The translations under genes and the position numbers were made by a program. A stretch of DNA of 8,315 bases from Anaerolineae bacterium (GTDB lineage: Bacteria; Chloroflexota; Anaerolineae; JAFGEY01): contig JAFGJF010000106.1 in the NCBI GenBank assembly GCA_016929205.1, positions 1-8,315 of the forward strand, read 5' to 3'. This document shows positions 1 through 5,920 of the stretch, in pieces (position 1 is the stretch's first letter; each line of letters begins with the position of its first letter). Below the pieces are notes generated by a model. That model did no database searches. It was not told the origin of the DNA and worked only from the letters and a program-made list of their open reading frames with translations.

Positions 1-838
1 ATTCAATGTCCGCGTCGTTCAGATGCTGGCGTGCCGCCACTTTGAGGATGTGCTGCACATAGTTGAGCAGTCCTTCTCCCTTGAATACGCACACGTCTAG
101 CAGTCCATCGTCCACGCAGGCCCGGGCACCGATGGGCAGCACGCCACCGTAGAGCTGAATGTTACTGACCACAATCAATGAGGTCTTGACCTGCCTGACC
201 TCCCCATCCAGGATCAATCGGGTGTTCACACTCTTGTACTCGCGCACCACGTCGAGTGCCGAGCCAACAAAGGCCCACGGTCCGAACGCCTTTTTGTCTT
301 CAGGGGACACTCTGATCGTCACTTCCGCATCCAAGCCAATGCCCGCCCACAGTAAAAAGTGGCGGCCATTCACCCGGCCCACATCGACGACATGGGGCTT
401 TCCCTCTACCAGCACGCGTGCAGCATCGAGCAGCACGGATCGACAGGTGTTCACCGGCAAGGGATGAGCGATTCGCACCTCCAGATCGGCCATCAGCCTG
501 GCCAGGCTGGCAGTTGGTCCGATCGGACTGAGTGTGGGAATGCCCATCTGCAAGGCCCACACATTGGTTGTGCCCACGGGAAGCACGCCCAAGGCCGATT
601 CTGTACCGGCTATCCCGTTGACTACCTCATTGACGGTTCCGTCGCCCCCGGCAGCGATCACCACATCGGCTCCGTTCGCCGCTGCGCGACACGCCAGAGC
701 CGTGGCTTCCAGTGGCGCGTGTGTCTCGTGAATAGAGACGACCCACCCACTGCTTGCCAGGTACTCGATCACCCAATCCAGGTCGCGCCGGACGACTCGG
801 CGCCCGGCGGAGGTGTTATAGATCAACTCCGCCCTCAT
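1..838 (-). CDS. Diacylglycerol kinase-family lipid kinase, partial (C-terminus beyond window)
   Basis: Read by reverse translation from ATG at 838; 279 residues are present and the frame runs off the left edge without a stop. The protein shows the DAGK catalytic (YegS/DgkB/BmrU) fold signature: a short N-terminal strand (residues 1-10), the nucleotide-binding GGDGT at 64-68 followed by VNEVVNG, PVGTTNVWA at 87-95, GIGLDAEV near 167-173 and the second-domain signature DDGLLDV at 243-249. Family members phosphorylate diacylglycerol or related lipids (sphingosine-like, undecaprenol-like) with ATP at the cytoplasmic membrane face; the substrate here cannot be told from sequence. Typical length is about 300 residues, so only a short tail is missing. 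A GGAGGG ribosome binding site lies just upstream of the ATG. An intrinsic terminator and a candidate promoter separate it from the sHsp operon, so it is probably transcribed on its own. Confidence 0.93.
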   Translation of the reverse strand, partial: MRAELIYNTSAGRRVVRRDLDWVIEYLASSGWVVSIHETHAPLEATALACRAAANGADVVIAAGGDGTVNEVVNGIAGTESALGVLPVGTTNVWALQMGIPTLSPIGPTASLARLMADLEVRIAHPLPVNTCRSVLLDAARVLVEGKPHVVDVGRVNGRHFLLWAGIGLDAEVTIRVSPEDKKAFGPWAFVGSALDVVREYKSVNTRLILDGEVRQVKTSLIVVSNIQLYGGVLPIGARACVDDGLLDVCVFKGEGLLNYVQHILKVAARQHLNDADIE

Positions 839-848
839 CTCTACCCTC

Positions 849-888
849 CACGTGTTCGCCAGCTTGTGAGCATAAATGATACCACGTG
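849..888. promoter_or_regulatory. Pair of CACGTG palindromes flanking the lipid-kinase transcription start
   Basis: Two identical CCACGTG heptamers (848-854 and 882-888), each holding the 6-bp palindrome CACGTG, lie 34 bp apart. The outer one sits between the proposed -35 and -10 elements, the inner one in the leader just before the ribosome binding site. The layout fits a dimeric regulator bound at two operators, but a 6-bp palindrome occurring twice could be chance. No cognate regulator is visible in the window. Confidence 0.25.
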
Positions 889-904
889 ATGATAAAAGGG
901 GCAA
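876..904 (-). promoter_or_regulatory. Candidate sigma-70-type promoter of the lipid-kinase gene
   Basis: On the minus strand TTGCCC (899-904) is followed after exactly 17 bp by TATCAT (876-881). This matches 4 of 6 and 5 of 6 positions of the bacterial housekeeping consensus. The start of transcription would fall near 869, giving a leader of about 30 nt. The -35 element lies inside the 3-prime arm of the upstream terminator, so the two signals overlap. Inference from consensus only. Confidence 0.45.
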
Positions 905-929
905 GACAGTATGCCCTGTCTTACCCCTT
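892..929 (-). terminator. Intrinsic terminator of the sHsp operon
   Basis: On the minus strand a 12-bp stem (GGGGTAAGACAG pairing with CTGTCTTGCCCC, one T-G wobble; arms 916-927 and 898-909) encloses a 6-nt loop and is directly followed by TTTTATC. On the plus strand the wobble becomes a C-A mismatch and no run of four or more T follows, so the signal points to the minus strand. It closes the three-gene sHsp operon whose last stop codon is at 1081. Confidence 0.88.
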
Positions 930-1080
930 ATGTCGTCTGTCAGGCACCACTGTGGCTCAGCCACAGCGATCACCGGATCGTATTCGATTTGCGATTAGGC
1001 ATCTCGTGCCTTTCAGAACCACACGATCTGGTTTGTCTTTGGAACCAAACCAGAAGTATATCGGCCCGTGAACCCTTTGC
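930..1080 (-). other. Structured 3-prime untranslated region with serial hairpins
   Basis: This 151-nt stretch lies between the last sHsp stop and the terminator and has no credible gene. In transcription order it can form: an 8-bp stem CTGGTTTG/CAAACCAG with a 10-nt loop (1028-1053), AGGCA/TGCCT (997-1011), CGATC/GATCG (967-980), and directly adjoining it CTGTGG/CCACAG with a 5-nt loop (950-966). With the terminator, five hairpins follow each other within about 160 nt. It may stabilise the mRNA end or be a 3-prime-derived small RNA; the single stems are short and some could be chance. Confidence 0.4.
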
Positions 1081-1593
1081 CTAGGTCTTGATGGCGATCT
1101 TTTTGCCAGCTTTTGTTCCACCGGCCTTGGGTAGGGTAATGGTCAGCACGCCGTTCTTAAAAACAGCATCGACTTTGCCGGCATCTACTTCGGAAGGCAA
1201 GGGTACCGATCTCTGGAAAGAGCCATAGGAACGTTCGACATGGTAATAGTTGCGGCCCTTTTTCTCCTTTTCCTGCTTTTTTTCGCCGCTGATGGTAAGC
1301 AGTCCGTGTGACAGACTCACGTCGATGTCCTGGTTATCCAGCCCGGGCAACTCGGCAGATACGATAACATCTTGCTCTGTCTCGGCAACATCCACCCGAG
1401 GGCTAAACATATCCCATCCCTCACGCAGCGCACCGAACGGCTCCAGCGCAGATCGTCCAAAAAAGTCATCGAACAACCTATTCATCTCTTGCTGGAAGGC
1501 CGTAAAGGGTTGTCCTGAGCTCTGTACCGAGCGCTCTTGCTCCTGCTGAACAGGTTCCTTTTTCCTCCAAGGAATCAAATCAGTGATTGGCAT
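1081..1593 (-). CDS. Hsp20/alpha-crystallin small heat-shock protein (third in operon)
   Basis: A 170-residue ATP-independent holdase chaperone that would bind unfolding proteins in the cytoplasm and pass them to the DnaK/ClpB machinery. An N-terminal arm (1-62) has a charged, Gln-rich stretch and an FxxFFG segment (FDDFFG, 41-46), typical of oligomer-forming sHsp arms. The alpha-crystallin domain spans about 63-155, starting at SPRVDVAETE and ending with the GVLTITLPK signature (148-156). The C-terminal I-x-I anchoring motif is IAI near 166-168. The ATG at 1593 was chosen because GGAAGGAGG lies 9 nt before it; a TTG eight codons earlier would place this site inside the gene. It lies 106 nt after the previous sHsp, a gap holding a long hairpin. 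Length and domain layout match class A bacterial sHsps. Confidence 0.95.
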   Translation of the reverse strand: MPITDLIPWRKKEPVQQEQERSVQSSGQPFTAFQQEMNRLFDDFFGRSALEPFGALREGWDMFSPRVDVAETEQDVIVSAELPGLDNQDIDVSLSHGLLTISGEKKQEKEKKGRNYYHVERSYGSFQRSVPLPSEVDAGKVDAVFKNGVLTITLPKAGGTKAGKKIAIKT

Positions 1594-1624
1594 GACAATT
1601 TTCCTCCTTCCATTCAACTATTTG

Positions 1625-1690
1625 CAGCCAGCGTTCCACCTTGAGCTACCATACACCACGGTCCATTTTGTCAAAGCTGCCCGCTGGCTG
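1625..1690 (-). other. Long intercistronic hairpin between sHsp genes two and three
   Basis: A perfect 9-bp inverted repeat (CAGCCAGCG at 1625-1633, CGCTGGCTG at 1682-1690) fills most of the 106-nt gap. In the minus-strand RNA a second helix, CUUUGA with UCAAGG (one G-U), sits inside it across a symmetrical 5-by-5 internal loop, leaving a 26-nt apical loop. No T-run follows, so it is not a terminator. It ends about 15 nt before the ribosome binding site of the third sHsp and could set relative expression or mRNA processing of the downstream gene. Confidence 0.5.
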
Positions 1691-1699
1691 TTTGAATAT

Positions 1700-2116
1700 C
1701 TAGCCCGCCTTGATGGCGATTTTCTTGACCTTGGCCTCTGTGATCTTGGGTAGGTGGAGGCGCATGACGCCGTCCTTGACCGTGGCCTCGATCCCGTCCC
1801 GATCGATCTGGTTGGACAGGGTAAAGGCACGTTGATAGTCACCCACCTGGTACTCGGCATAAGCCAGGCTCAGTCCCTGGGGCTGCTCTGGCTCGACGTA
1901 ACCATTAATGGTCAGCACATTGTTCTCCAGGGTAATGTCCACCGAATTCTCGTCGACGCCGGGCATATCGGCCACCACGACGATCTCGTCAGCGGTTTCA
2001 AAGACATCCGCGCGAGGCACAAAAGCCAACCGGTCACGGGTGCGCTCGGCGTCGGTTTCCACTACTTGGCGTTTTTCTGTTTCCTGAACCTGTAGGTCTT
2101 TGGTTTCCTCAGTCAT
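1700..2116 (-). CDS. Hsp20/alpha-crystallin small heat-shock protein, divergent type (second in operon)
   Basis: A 138-residue sHsp. The N-terminal arm is short and acidic (1-32, rich in Glu, Gln and Thr) and lacks the Trp/Phe-containing WRExxRLQ arm seen in its neighbours. The alpha-crystallin domain spans about 33-124, from VPRADVFET through ADMPGVDENSVDI and the EYQVGDYQRAFTLS segment (88-101) to GVMRLHLPK (116-124). The C-terminal anchor is IAI (133-135). The EYxVGDYxRxFTLS stretch is characteristic of a separate bacterial sHsp subfamily, so this is not a recent duplicate of its neighbours. The ATG at 2116 is preceded by GGAGG with 8-nt spacing; an in-frame TTG 16 codons upstream is not preferred. 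It lies 48 nt after the first sHsp, consistent with one transcript. Confidence 0.94.
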   Translation of the reverse strand: MTEETKDLQVQETEKRQVVETDAERTRDRLAFVPRADVFETADEIVVVADMPGVDENSVDITLENNVLTINGYVEPEQPQGLSLAYAEYQVGDYQRAFTLSNQIDRDGIEATVKDGVMRLHLPKITEAKVKKIAIKAG

Positions 2117-2164
2117 CGTATCATCCTCCATTTCCAAGTCGGTTGTTTGAATCTCTCGAGCCAA

Positions 2165-2611
2165 CTAGCCTGCCTTGATGGCGATCTTTTCTGGTTTGTC
2201 AGCTTCAGCGCGCGGCAAGGTGATGTTCAGGATGCCCTTTCGATAGCTCGCTTCCACCTTATCCGGCTCGACCTGGAAAGGAAGCTGGAAAGAGCGCGTA
2301 AAACTGCCGCTCCCCCGTTCTCGCCGGTGATAGGTCTCGACTTCCTGTGCCTCATCGGGCTTCCTGCTGCCGCTCAACGTCAGGGTGTCGTTTTTGACCG
2401 AAATATCAATGTCCTCCGGCTCGACGCCGGGAAGTTCAGCTGTGACCACAACGCTATCCTGATCCGTCCAGACATTCATCGCCGGATAGCTCGATGCAGC
2501 GCTCAAGCCGGGCCACCTCGACGTCCCGGAAAGCAAGCTATTCATTTCACGCTGTAGGCGTTCTATCTCGCGCCACGGTGACAATCCTCTACTAAATGGT
2601 CTCACCAACAT
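2165..2611 (-). CDS. Hsp20/alpha-crystallin small heat-shock protein (first in operon)
   Basis: A 148-residue class A sHsp. The N-terminal arm carries SPWREIERLQREMNSLL (11-27), the usual amphipathic helix of this class. The alpha-crystallin domain spans about 43-134 with AELPGVEPEDIDI (58-70) and GILNITLPR (126-134). The C-terminal anchor is IAI (143-145). The frame is open for a further 52 codons upstream, but the ATG at 2611 has a GGAGGG site at the right distance and matches the usual family start. It is the promoter-proximal gene of the sHsp operon; its 5-prime flank carries an inverted repeat in the presumed leader and a phased ATTAGA array. No CIRCE operator is present, so control by HrcA is not supported. 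Confidence 0.96.
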   Translation of the reverse strand: MLVRPFSRGLSPWREIERLQREMNSLLSGTSRWPGLSAASSYPAMNVWTDQDSVVVTAELPGVEPEDIDISVKNDTLTLSGSRKPDEAQEVETYHRRERGSGSFTRSFQLPFQVEPDKVEASYRKGILNITLPRAEADKPEKIAIKAG

Positions 2612-2655
2612 CGTTATCCCTCCTATCTTGATATGAATTGATAAACTGGCAACAC

Positions 2656-2760
2656 AAAAGGACACGACTAACCAAATTGAAGAAAGTGATGTGCACGTTA
2701 GACTGCCATTAGCTCTAGATGCGGCAAAACTTGCCTCAGCGTAATCAGCTGTGTCCTTTT
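2656..2760 (-). promoter_or_regulatory. Leader inverted repeat before the sHsp operon, possible RNA switch
   Basis: A perfect 10-bp inverted repeat (AAAAGGACAC at 2656-2665, GTGTCCTTTT at 2751-2760) is separated by 85 bp upstream of the first sHsp. In the minus-strand RNA the GACAC of the first arm can instead pair with a GTGTC seven nt before it (2763-2767), so a local hairpin and the long-range stem exclude each other. A further 13-nt near-palindrome (2723-2735) lies inside. Whether this region is transcribed depends on the unmapped start site. Confidence 0.35.
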
Positions 2761-2782
2761 CAGACACTTGTAATCTAGCAAA

Positions 2783-2826
2783 GGAACATTAGAAGAACAT
2801 TAGAGGGATATTAGAAATTCATTAGA
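2783..2826. promoter_or_regulatory. Four ATTAGA direct repeats with exact 11-bp period, probable response-regulator site
   Basis: The hexamer ATTAGA occurs four times without mismatch at 2788, 2799, 2810 and 2821, each exactly 11 bp apart; the fuller unit is RGAACATTAGA in the first two copies. Read on the minus strand it is TCTAAT-N5 repeated four times. Direct repeats at 11-bp spacing are the known footprint of OmpR/PhoB-family winged-helix regulators (Pho boxes), which bind as tandem dimers on one helix face. It ends 172 bp before the first sHsp ATG. A weak -10-like TAGATT (2772-2777) abuts the array with no good -35, as at activator-dependent promoters. It also lies 42 bp after the inositol-monophosphatase stop. 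Confidence 0.55.
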
Positions 2827-2867
2827 GATGCACGAGTTGAGGGAAAACATGCTTGGCGATTTTGAGT

Positions 2868-3656
2868 TTACTGCGAGCCGATACGCACATATTCGCAAAA
2901 CTGGGCGTGCAACGTGCCGTTGCTGGCCAGGCATGCCTCCTCTCCCATCCGCCAATCTTGCCCGGTCAGATTTGTCACCGTACCGCCTGCCTCACGGACG
3001 ATCAATACAGCCGCTGCCGCATCCCAGGCGCTTAACCCCAGGTGAAAGTAGGCATCCCACCACCCGGCAGCAACATAGCAGATCCCCAATGCTGCCGAAC
3101 CACAGCAGCGGATTGTCCCGCCGTGCGCAGCCATTTTGGACATCACGCTCAACGTTTGCGCCCGGAGCGCTTCATTGTACGACCAATCCATACCGATCTG
3201 GGTCTGGATAAAGGCGTCGATCTGGCTGACCTGCAAAGGATGGCCGTTTAGCGTCGCGCCCAGCCCTCTCGCGCCGGCAAAGAGGACCTCGTGAATGGGG
3301 TCATATACAACGCCGACCACCGGTTCGTCGTCGCAGGTCAAGGCAATCGACGTCGAAAAACAGGGATAACGGTGCACGAAATTGCTGGTGCCGTCCAGCG
3401 GGTCGATCACCCATTGGTAGCGTGAGCGGCGCCCTCCGGCCGGCGTTTCTTCGGTCAGGATATCGTGATCGGGATACGCGTGCTGGATAGCCTGGACGAT
3501 GGTTCGTTCCGCCACCAGATCGACGTCCGTAAGCACGTTCCGTACCCCTTTTTGCCGGGTGTGGAACTCGCCAACCATCGCGCCCCGGCGAATGACCTGC
3601 CCGGCGGCGCGCGCCGTCTCAATGGCAAGCTGTAGAAACAGATCGGTGTTGGTCAC
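2868..3656 (-). CDS. Inositol monophosphatase (SuhB/IMPase) family phosphatase
   Basis: A lithium-sensitive-type Mg-dependent phosphatase fold, acting in the cytoplasm on inositol-1-phosphate or a related sugar or nucleotide phosphate (histidinol phosphate, PAP or fructose-1,6-bisphosphate in relatives). Counted from the GTG at 3656 (262 residues): LTDVD at 42-46, the metal-binding TEE (Glu69-Glu70), DPLDGTSNFVH at 85-95 with metal ligands Asp85 and Asp88, and WDAAAAVLIVREAGG at 211-225 with Asp212. All metal ligands are present, so it should be active. The exact substrate is not decided. The GTG was preferred because GGGA lies upstream; a TTG at 3671 without a ribosome binding site is the alternative. 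It follows the SnoaL-like gene within 20 nt, so they are probably co-transcribed. Confidence 0.93.
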   Translation of the reverse strand: MTNTDLFLQLAIETARAAGQVIRRGAMVGEFHTRQKGVRNVLTDVDLVAERTIVQAIQHAYPDHDILTEETPAGGRRSRYQWVIDPLDGTSNFVHRYPCFSTSIALTCDDEPVVGVVYDPIHEVLFAGARGLGATLNGHPLQVSQIDAFIQTQIGMDWSYNEALRAQTLSVMSKMAAHGGTIRCCGSAALGICYVAAGWWDAYFHLGLSAWDAAAAVLIVREAGGTVTNLTGQDWRMGEEACLASNGTLHAQFCEYVRIGSQ

Positions 3657-3673
3657 GATGGTGTTTCCCAAGT

Positions 3674-4048
3674 CTATGACGCAGCACGTCGATAGGCCGC
3701 CGACGTGTAGAGGCGAACGATCTTGGATTGATCGTTCAACTCGAAACGATACGTTCCCTGCAAAGGATAGGCAAACTGTTCCGTCACAAACCAGGCATGA
3801 ACGATGTCACCCTCGACCTGAACGTCGGTGATATGGAATGTGCCGCCAACGGCTGGCAAGCGCAAAAATGACTCTTCGATCTGCTCCAATCCACAATAGA
3901 GCCGAGGCGTTTCCCCCCATATGTAACGTTCTACCCGAGCGTGATCGTCAAAGAGCGCCAACAATGGATCGAGCGCGCCGCCATTCAGATAAGCGGTCAA
4001 CAAATCTGCATAGAGCGTCGGAACCTGAACTTTGTCCATATCAGTCAT
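3674..4048 (-). CDS. SnoaL/NTF2-like fold protein
   Basis: A 124-residue single-domain protein with the layout of the NTF2-like/SnoaL superfamily: an N-terminal helix pair (YADLLTAYLNGGALDPLLALFDD split over 13-35), a conserved-type ARVERY strand, a short GLEQIEESF helix and four late beta strands (70-116). The fold forms a cone-shaped pocket that serves as isomerase, cyclase, hydratase or mere ligand binder; which of these applies here cannot be told. No signal peptide. The ATG at 4048 was chosen over a GTG four codons earlier because it follows GGAAGG, although the spacing is tight. It lies 47 nt after the GNAT gene and less than 20 nt before the phosphatase, inside the same gene string. 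Confidence 0.8.
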   Translation of the reverse strand: MTDMDKVQVPTLYADLLTAYLNGGALDPLLALFDDHARVERYIWGETPRLYCGLEQIEESFLRLPAVGGTFHITDVQVEGDIVHAWFVTEQFAYPLQGTYRFELNDQSKIVRLYTSAAYRRAAS

Positions 4049-4095
4049 TGTACCTTCCACCCACTTGAGTGTCTGCTGTCTTGGCGAGTGATGTT

Positions 4096-4587
4096 TTACA
4101 CATCACGTTTCACCAACGACCTGCTCATCGATCTTTTCGTGGTCTCGTAACCCAATTCGACATAGAGCGCCCGCGCACCTTCATTGAACTCCCACACGTT
4201 CAACTCGACTTCGGTGACGTTTTGCTCCAATGCCCACTGGTGTGCGCGTTCCATCAGCGCGCGCCCGATGCCCGTGCGGCGAGATGGTTTGCTCACGATC
4301 AGGTTTTCGATCACGGCGAAACGACGGGGCACAAGGATCGGGATGTCGCGCGTCTCGCGGAGCAAAATGTGAAGCGCGCCCACGATTCGCCCATTTCGTT
4401 CGGCGACAAAGAAACACGCGTACGGGTTGTCGATCACCGAGGCGATGTACGCTCGGCTGCGTGCCGGTCCGTCGGGCTGGCGAAAAAGGTGTGGCAGGGC
4501 TTTGCGGTGATGGGCATCGCCTTCGTCCAGGACAGCGCACAGCTCAACATAGTCGGTCATGGTTGCCTGGCGGATAGAAACTGTCAT
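4096..4587 (-). CDS. GNAT-family N-acetyltransferase
   Basis: A 163-residue GCN5-related acetyltransferase that transfers acetyl from acetyl-CoA to an amine of unknown substrate. The N-terminus (IRQATMTDYVELCAVLDE, 5-22) is the usual first strand and helix. Motif A with the pyrophosphate-binding R-x-x-G-x-G loop is at 103-108 (RRTGIG) after the ENLIVSKPS strand; motif B is NEGARALYVELGYE (135-148). Its ATG overlaps the TGA of the preceding cyclophilin-like gene in an ATGA arrangement and has no good ribosome binding site of its own, so its translation is probably coupled. The stop codon falls in the loop of a 7-bp inverted repeat (4088-4106) without a T-run. Confidence 0.93.
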   Translation of the reverse strand: MTVSIRQATMTDYVELCAVLDEGDAHHRKALPHLFRQPDGPARSRAYIASVIDNPYACFFVAERNGRIVGALHILLRETRDIPILVPRRFAVIENLIVSKPSRRTGIGRALMERAHQWALEQNVTEVELNVWEFNEGARALYVELGYETTKRSMSRSLVKRDV

Positions 4588-4958
4588 TCGGCTTGCTCGA
4601 TCCGCATCGCATCCCCGTTACGAACGGCGCGGAATCGCGTTGCGTCGCCCATGATGCGGCCCAGGATATTGACCGGGCTGTAGGCGCGCGGCTGCGATCC
4701 CGTGCTGACCGGCGTTGGCCCGAAAAAGATGCAAAAGGCGCTGCCCATCGGCCAGTAGGCCAATTCCCCGACCTCGACATCGGCGCGGGCATCCGGCTCT
4801 GACCCGGCACTGACCGGGATTTCAAAATAGATCTCGTCTCCCCAAGTGTTGGCATGTCCGTCGATGGGCAGCGCTGCCCAAACCTGCTGTGCCGTAGGTT
4901 TGTCGTTCAGCTCTGCTTCCAGCGAGACAGAACCTGACGTAATCACAATCTTTTTCAT
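4584..4958 (-). CDS. TM1367-type cyclophilin-like protein
   Basis: A 124-residue protein of the small cyclophilin-like beta-barrel family typified by Thermotoga TM1367. Visible family marks are the N-terminal KIVITSGSVSLEAEL strand pair, the helix PTAQQVWAALP (21-31), ANTWGDEIYFEIPV (36-49) and GELAYWPMGSAFCIFFGPTP (64-83), the last being the most conserved stretch. The barrel resembles peptidyl-prolyl isomerases but members lack the usual catalytic arginine region and the function is not established. The ATG at 4958 is preceded by GGAGG with a 5-nt spacer, which decides against an in-frame TTG 15 codons upstream. It starts 68 nt after the Clp1-like gene and overlaps the GNAT gene by 4 bp. 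Confidence 0.85.
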   Translation of the reverse strand: MKKIVITSGSVSLEAELNDKPTAQQVWAALPIDGHANTWGDEIYFEIPVSAGSEPDARADVEVGELAYWPMGSAFCIFFGPTPVSTGSQPRAYSPVNILGRIMGDATRFRAVRNGDAMRIEQAE

Positions 4959-5026
4959 ACATTCCTCCAGACTCAACGGCTTGAAGGTTAGAAAATAGCC
5001 CAATATAACAACATAGTGCTAAAATC

Positions 5027-5905
5027 TCAAGGTTCTCTGTTCGTCAGCCGTCGATCTTGAAACGTTTCCGGATCAACGGTCACGTCTCCGGGATGCAGTA
5101 CATCGACGCCGTGCCAAGAGGTCAGCGGTGTTTTTAAGATGATGTCGCGCCCATCTTGATCCGCTTCTAGCACGATGCCCAAGCCCAGGGTAAACCGGTT
5201 GTGGTCTTCCAAGGCAACGAGCCGGCCAGGGAACAGTGGGGCCGCGGGCAAAATAACCGCCCGGTGGTATTCGATCCGCAGTGGTTGTGCGCCCACAAAA
5301 TAGCTGGCGTATTGCGCCGCGCGGTGCGCCTGCCGGGTGAGAGAATCGCGCCGTTCGACGGCATCGCACGGTTTCAGATCGACCACGCGCACGCGGCTGC
5401 TGCGTCGAAGCGGCGGCAGCAGCGATTCGAGTTCAAAGCGGCGCTGAAAGGCAAACACGGCTGCCGGGCGCAGCAAATCGATCAGCGCCAGCTTGAGCGC
5501 CGTTCCGCCGTTGACCGGGCTGATAAAGCCGGTTGTATCATACACCGCCACCTCTGCGCCGGCCTCGTGGGCTGCCTGCACCAACCGCGCTGCGCCGGTC
5601 AGCACGGCAAGCAGGTGTCTGCCGGGGGAAATGTCACCGACAAACCAGCGCCAACACTGGCCACCGGGCTGGAGCAGCAGCGTCATCGTCGCCGGTGGCC
5701 CAAGTGAGCTCTGCCCGGGATCCCCGTCCAGATGGGCGACGTGTTTTCCCTGTCTCAACAGGCGCTGAACGAGATAGCGGGCAAAACTGCTCTTGCCTGT
5801 ATCCGTGTCGCCGATCACCAACACTGTGCCATCAAGGCGATCAAGGGACAACTGCTCCCAGGCGCGCGGTACCTGGATGGGAACGGTGTTCATCGTCGAC
5901 AACAT
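5027..5905 (-). CDS. Clp1/Grc3-type P-loop polynucleotide 5-prime-hydroxyl kinase
   Basis: A 292-residue kinase expected to phosphorylate the 5-prime hydroxyl of RNA or DNA with ATP or GTP. Walker A is GDTDTGKSS (32-40). The Clp1-type second loop follows at LDGDPGQSSLGPPATMTL (59-76), the family hallmark. DTTGF (123-127) is the Walker B/switch strand. A basic helix with ERRDSLTRQAHRAA (184-197) takes the place of the lid arginines, and a beta-rich C-terminal domain covers about 206-280. Eukaryotic Clp1 and Grc3 act in tRNA, mRNA and rRNA processing, and archaeal Clp1 is a proven 5-OH kinase; bacterial forms are little studied. The ATG at 5905 is used; an ATG at 5893 is possible and neither has a strong ribosome binding site. 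It lies 15 nt after the ceramidase-like gene, implying one operon. Confidence 0.85.
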   Translation of the reverse strand: MLSTMNTVPIQVPRAWEQLSLDRLDGTVLVIGDTDTGKSSFARYLVQRLLRQGKHVAHLDGDPGQSSLGPPATMTLLLQPGGQCWRWFVGDISPGRHLLAVLTGAARLVQAAHEAGAEVAVYDTTGFISPVNGGTALKLALIDLLRPAAVFAFQRRFELESLLPPLRRSSRVRVVDLKPCDAVERRDSLTRQAHRAAQYASYFVGAQPLRIEYHRAVILPAAPLFPGRLVALEDHNRFTLGLGIVLEADQDGRDIILKTPLTSWHGVDVLHPGDVTVDPETFQDRRLTNREP

Positions 5906-5920
5906 AGCTCGATAGCGTAT

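Noticed and set aside
159..889. Open frames on the plus strand over the lipid kinase, up to 176 residues
   Set aside because: They are antisense to a protein with clear DAGK motifs; their translations are low-complexity and match no family.
886..1071. 61-codon plus-strand frame in the spacer after the sHsp operon
   Set aside because: It covers the terminator and hairpins, has no ribosome binding site and no recognisable protein features.
2612..2665. FourU or ROSE-type thermometer pairing the sHsp Shine-Dalgarno with UCCU upstream
   Set aside because: Only four base pairs can be formed and they do not extend, so there is no convincing helix.
2690..2710. Sigma-54-type promoter with GG and GC elements
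   Set aside because: The GG to GC distance is 11 bp instead of the required 10, and no other support exists.
2783..2826. CRISPR-like repeat array
   Set aside because: Repeats are only 6-11 bp with 5-bp gaps, far below CRISPR repeat and spacer sizes.
2612..2867. HrcA/CIRCE operator before the sHsp operon
   Set aside because: No TTAGCACTC-N9-GAGTGCTAA or close variant was found on either strand.
4088..4106. 7-bp inverted repeat GTGATGT/ACATCAC at the GNAT stop codon
   Set aside because: No T-run follows on the minus strand and it overlaps coding sequence; likely chance.
5201..5907. Plus-strand open frames of up to 168 residues over the Clp1-like gene
   Set aside because: Antisense shadows of a high-GC gene whose minus-strand product carries Walker A and other family motifs.
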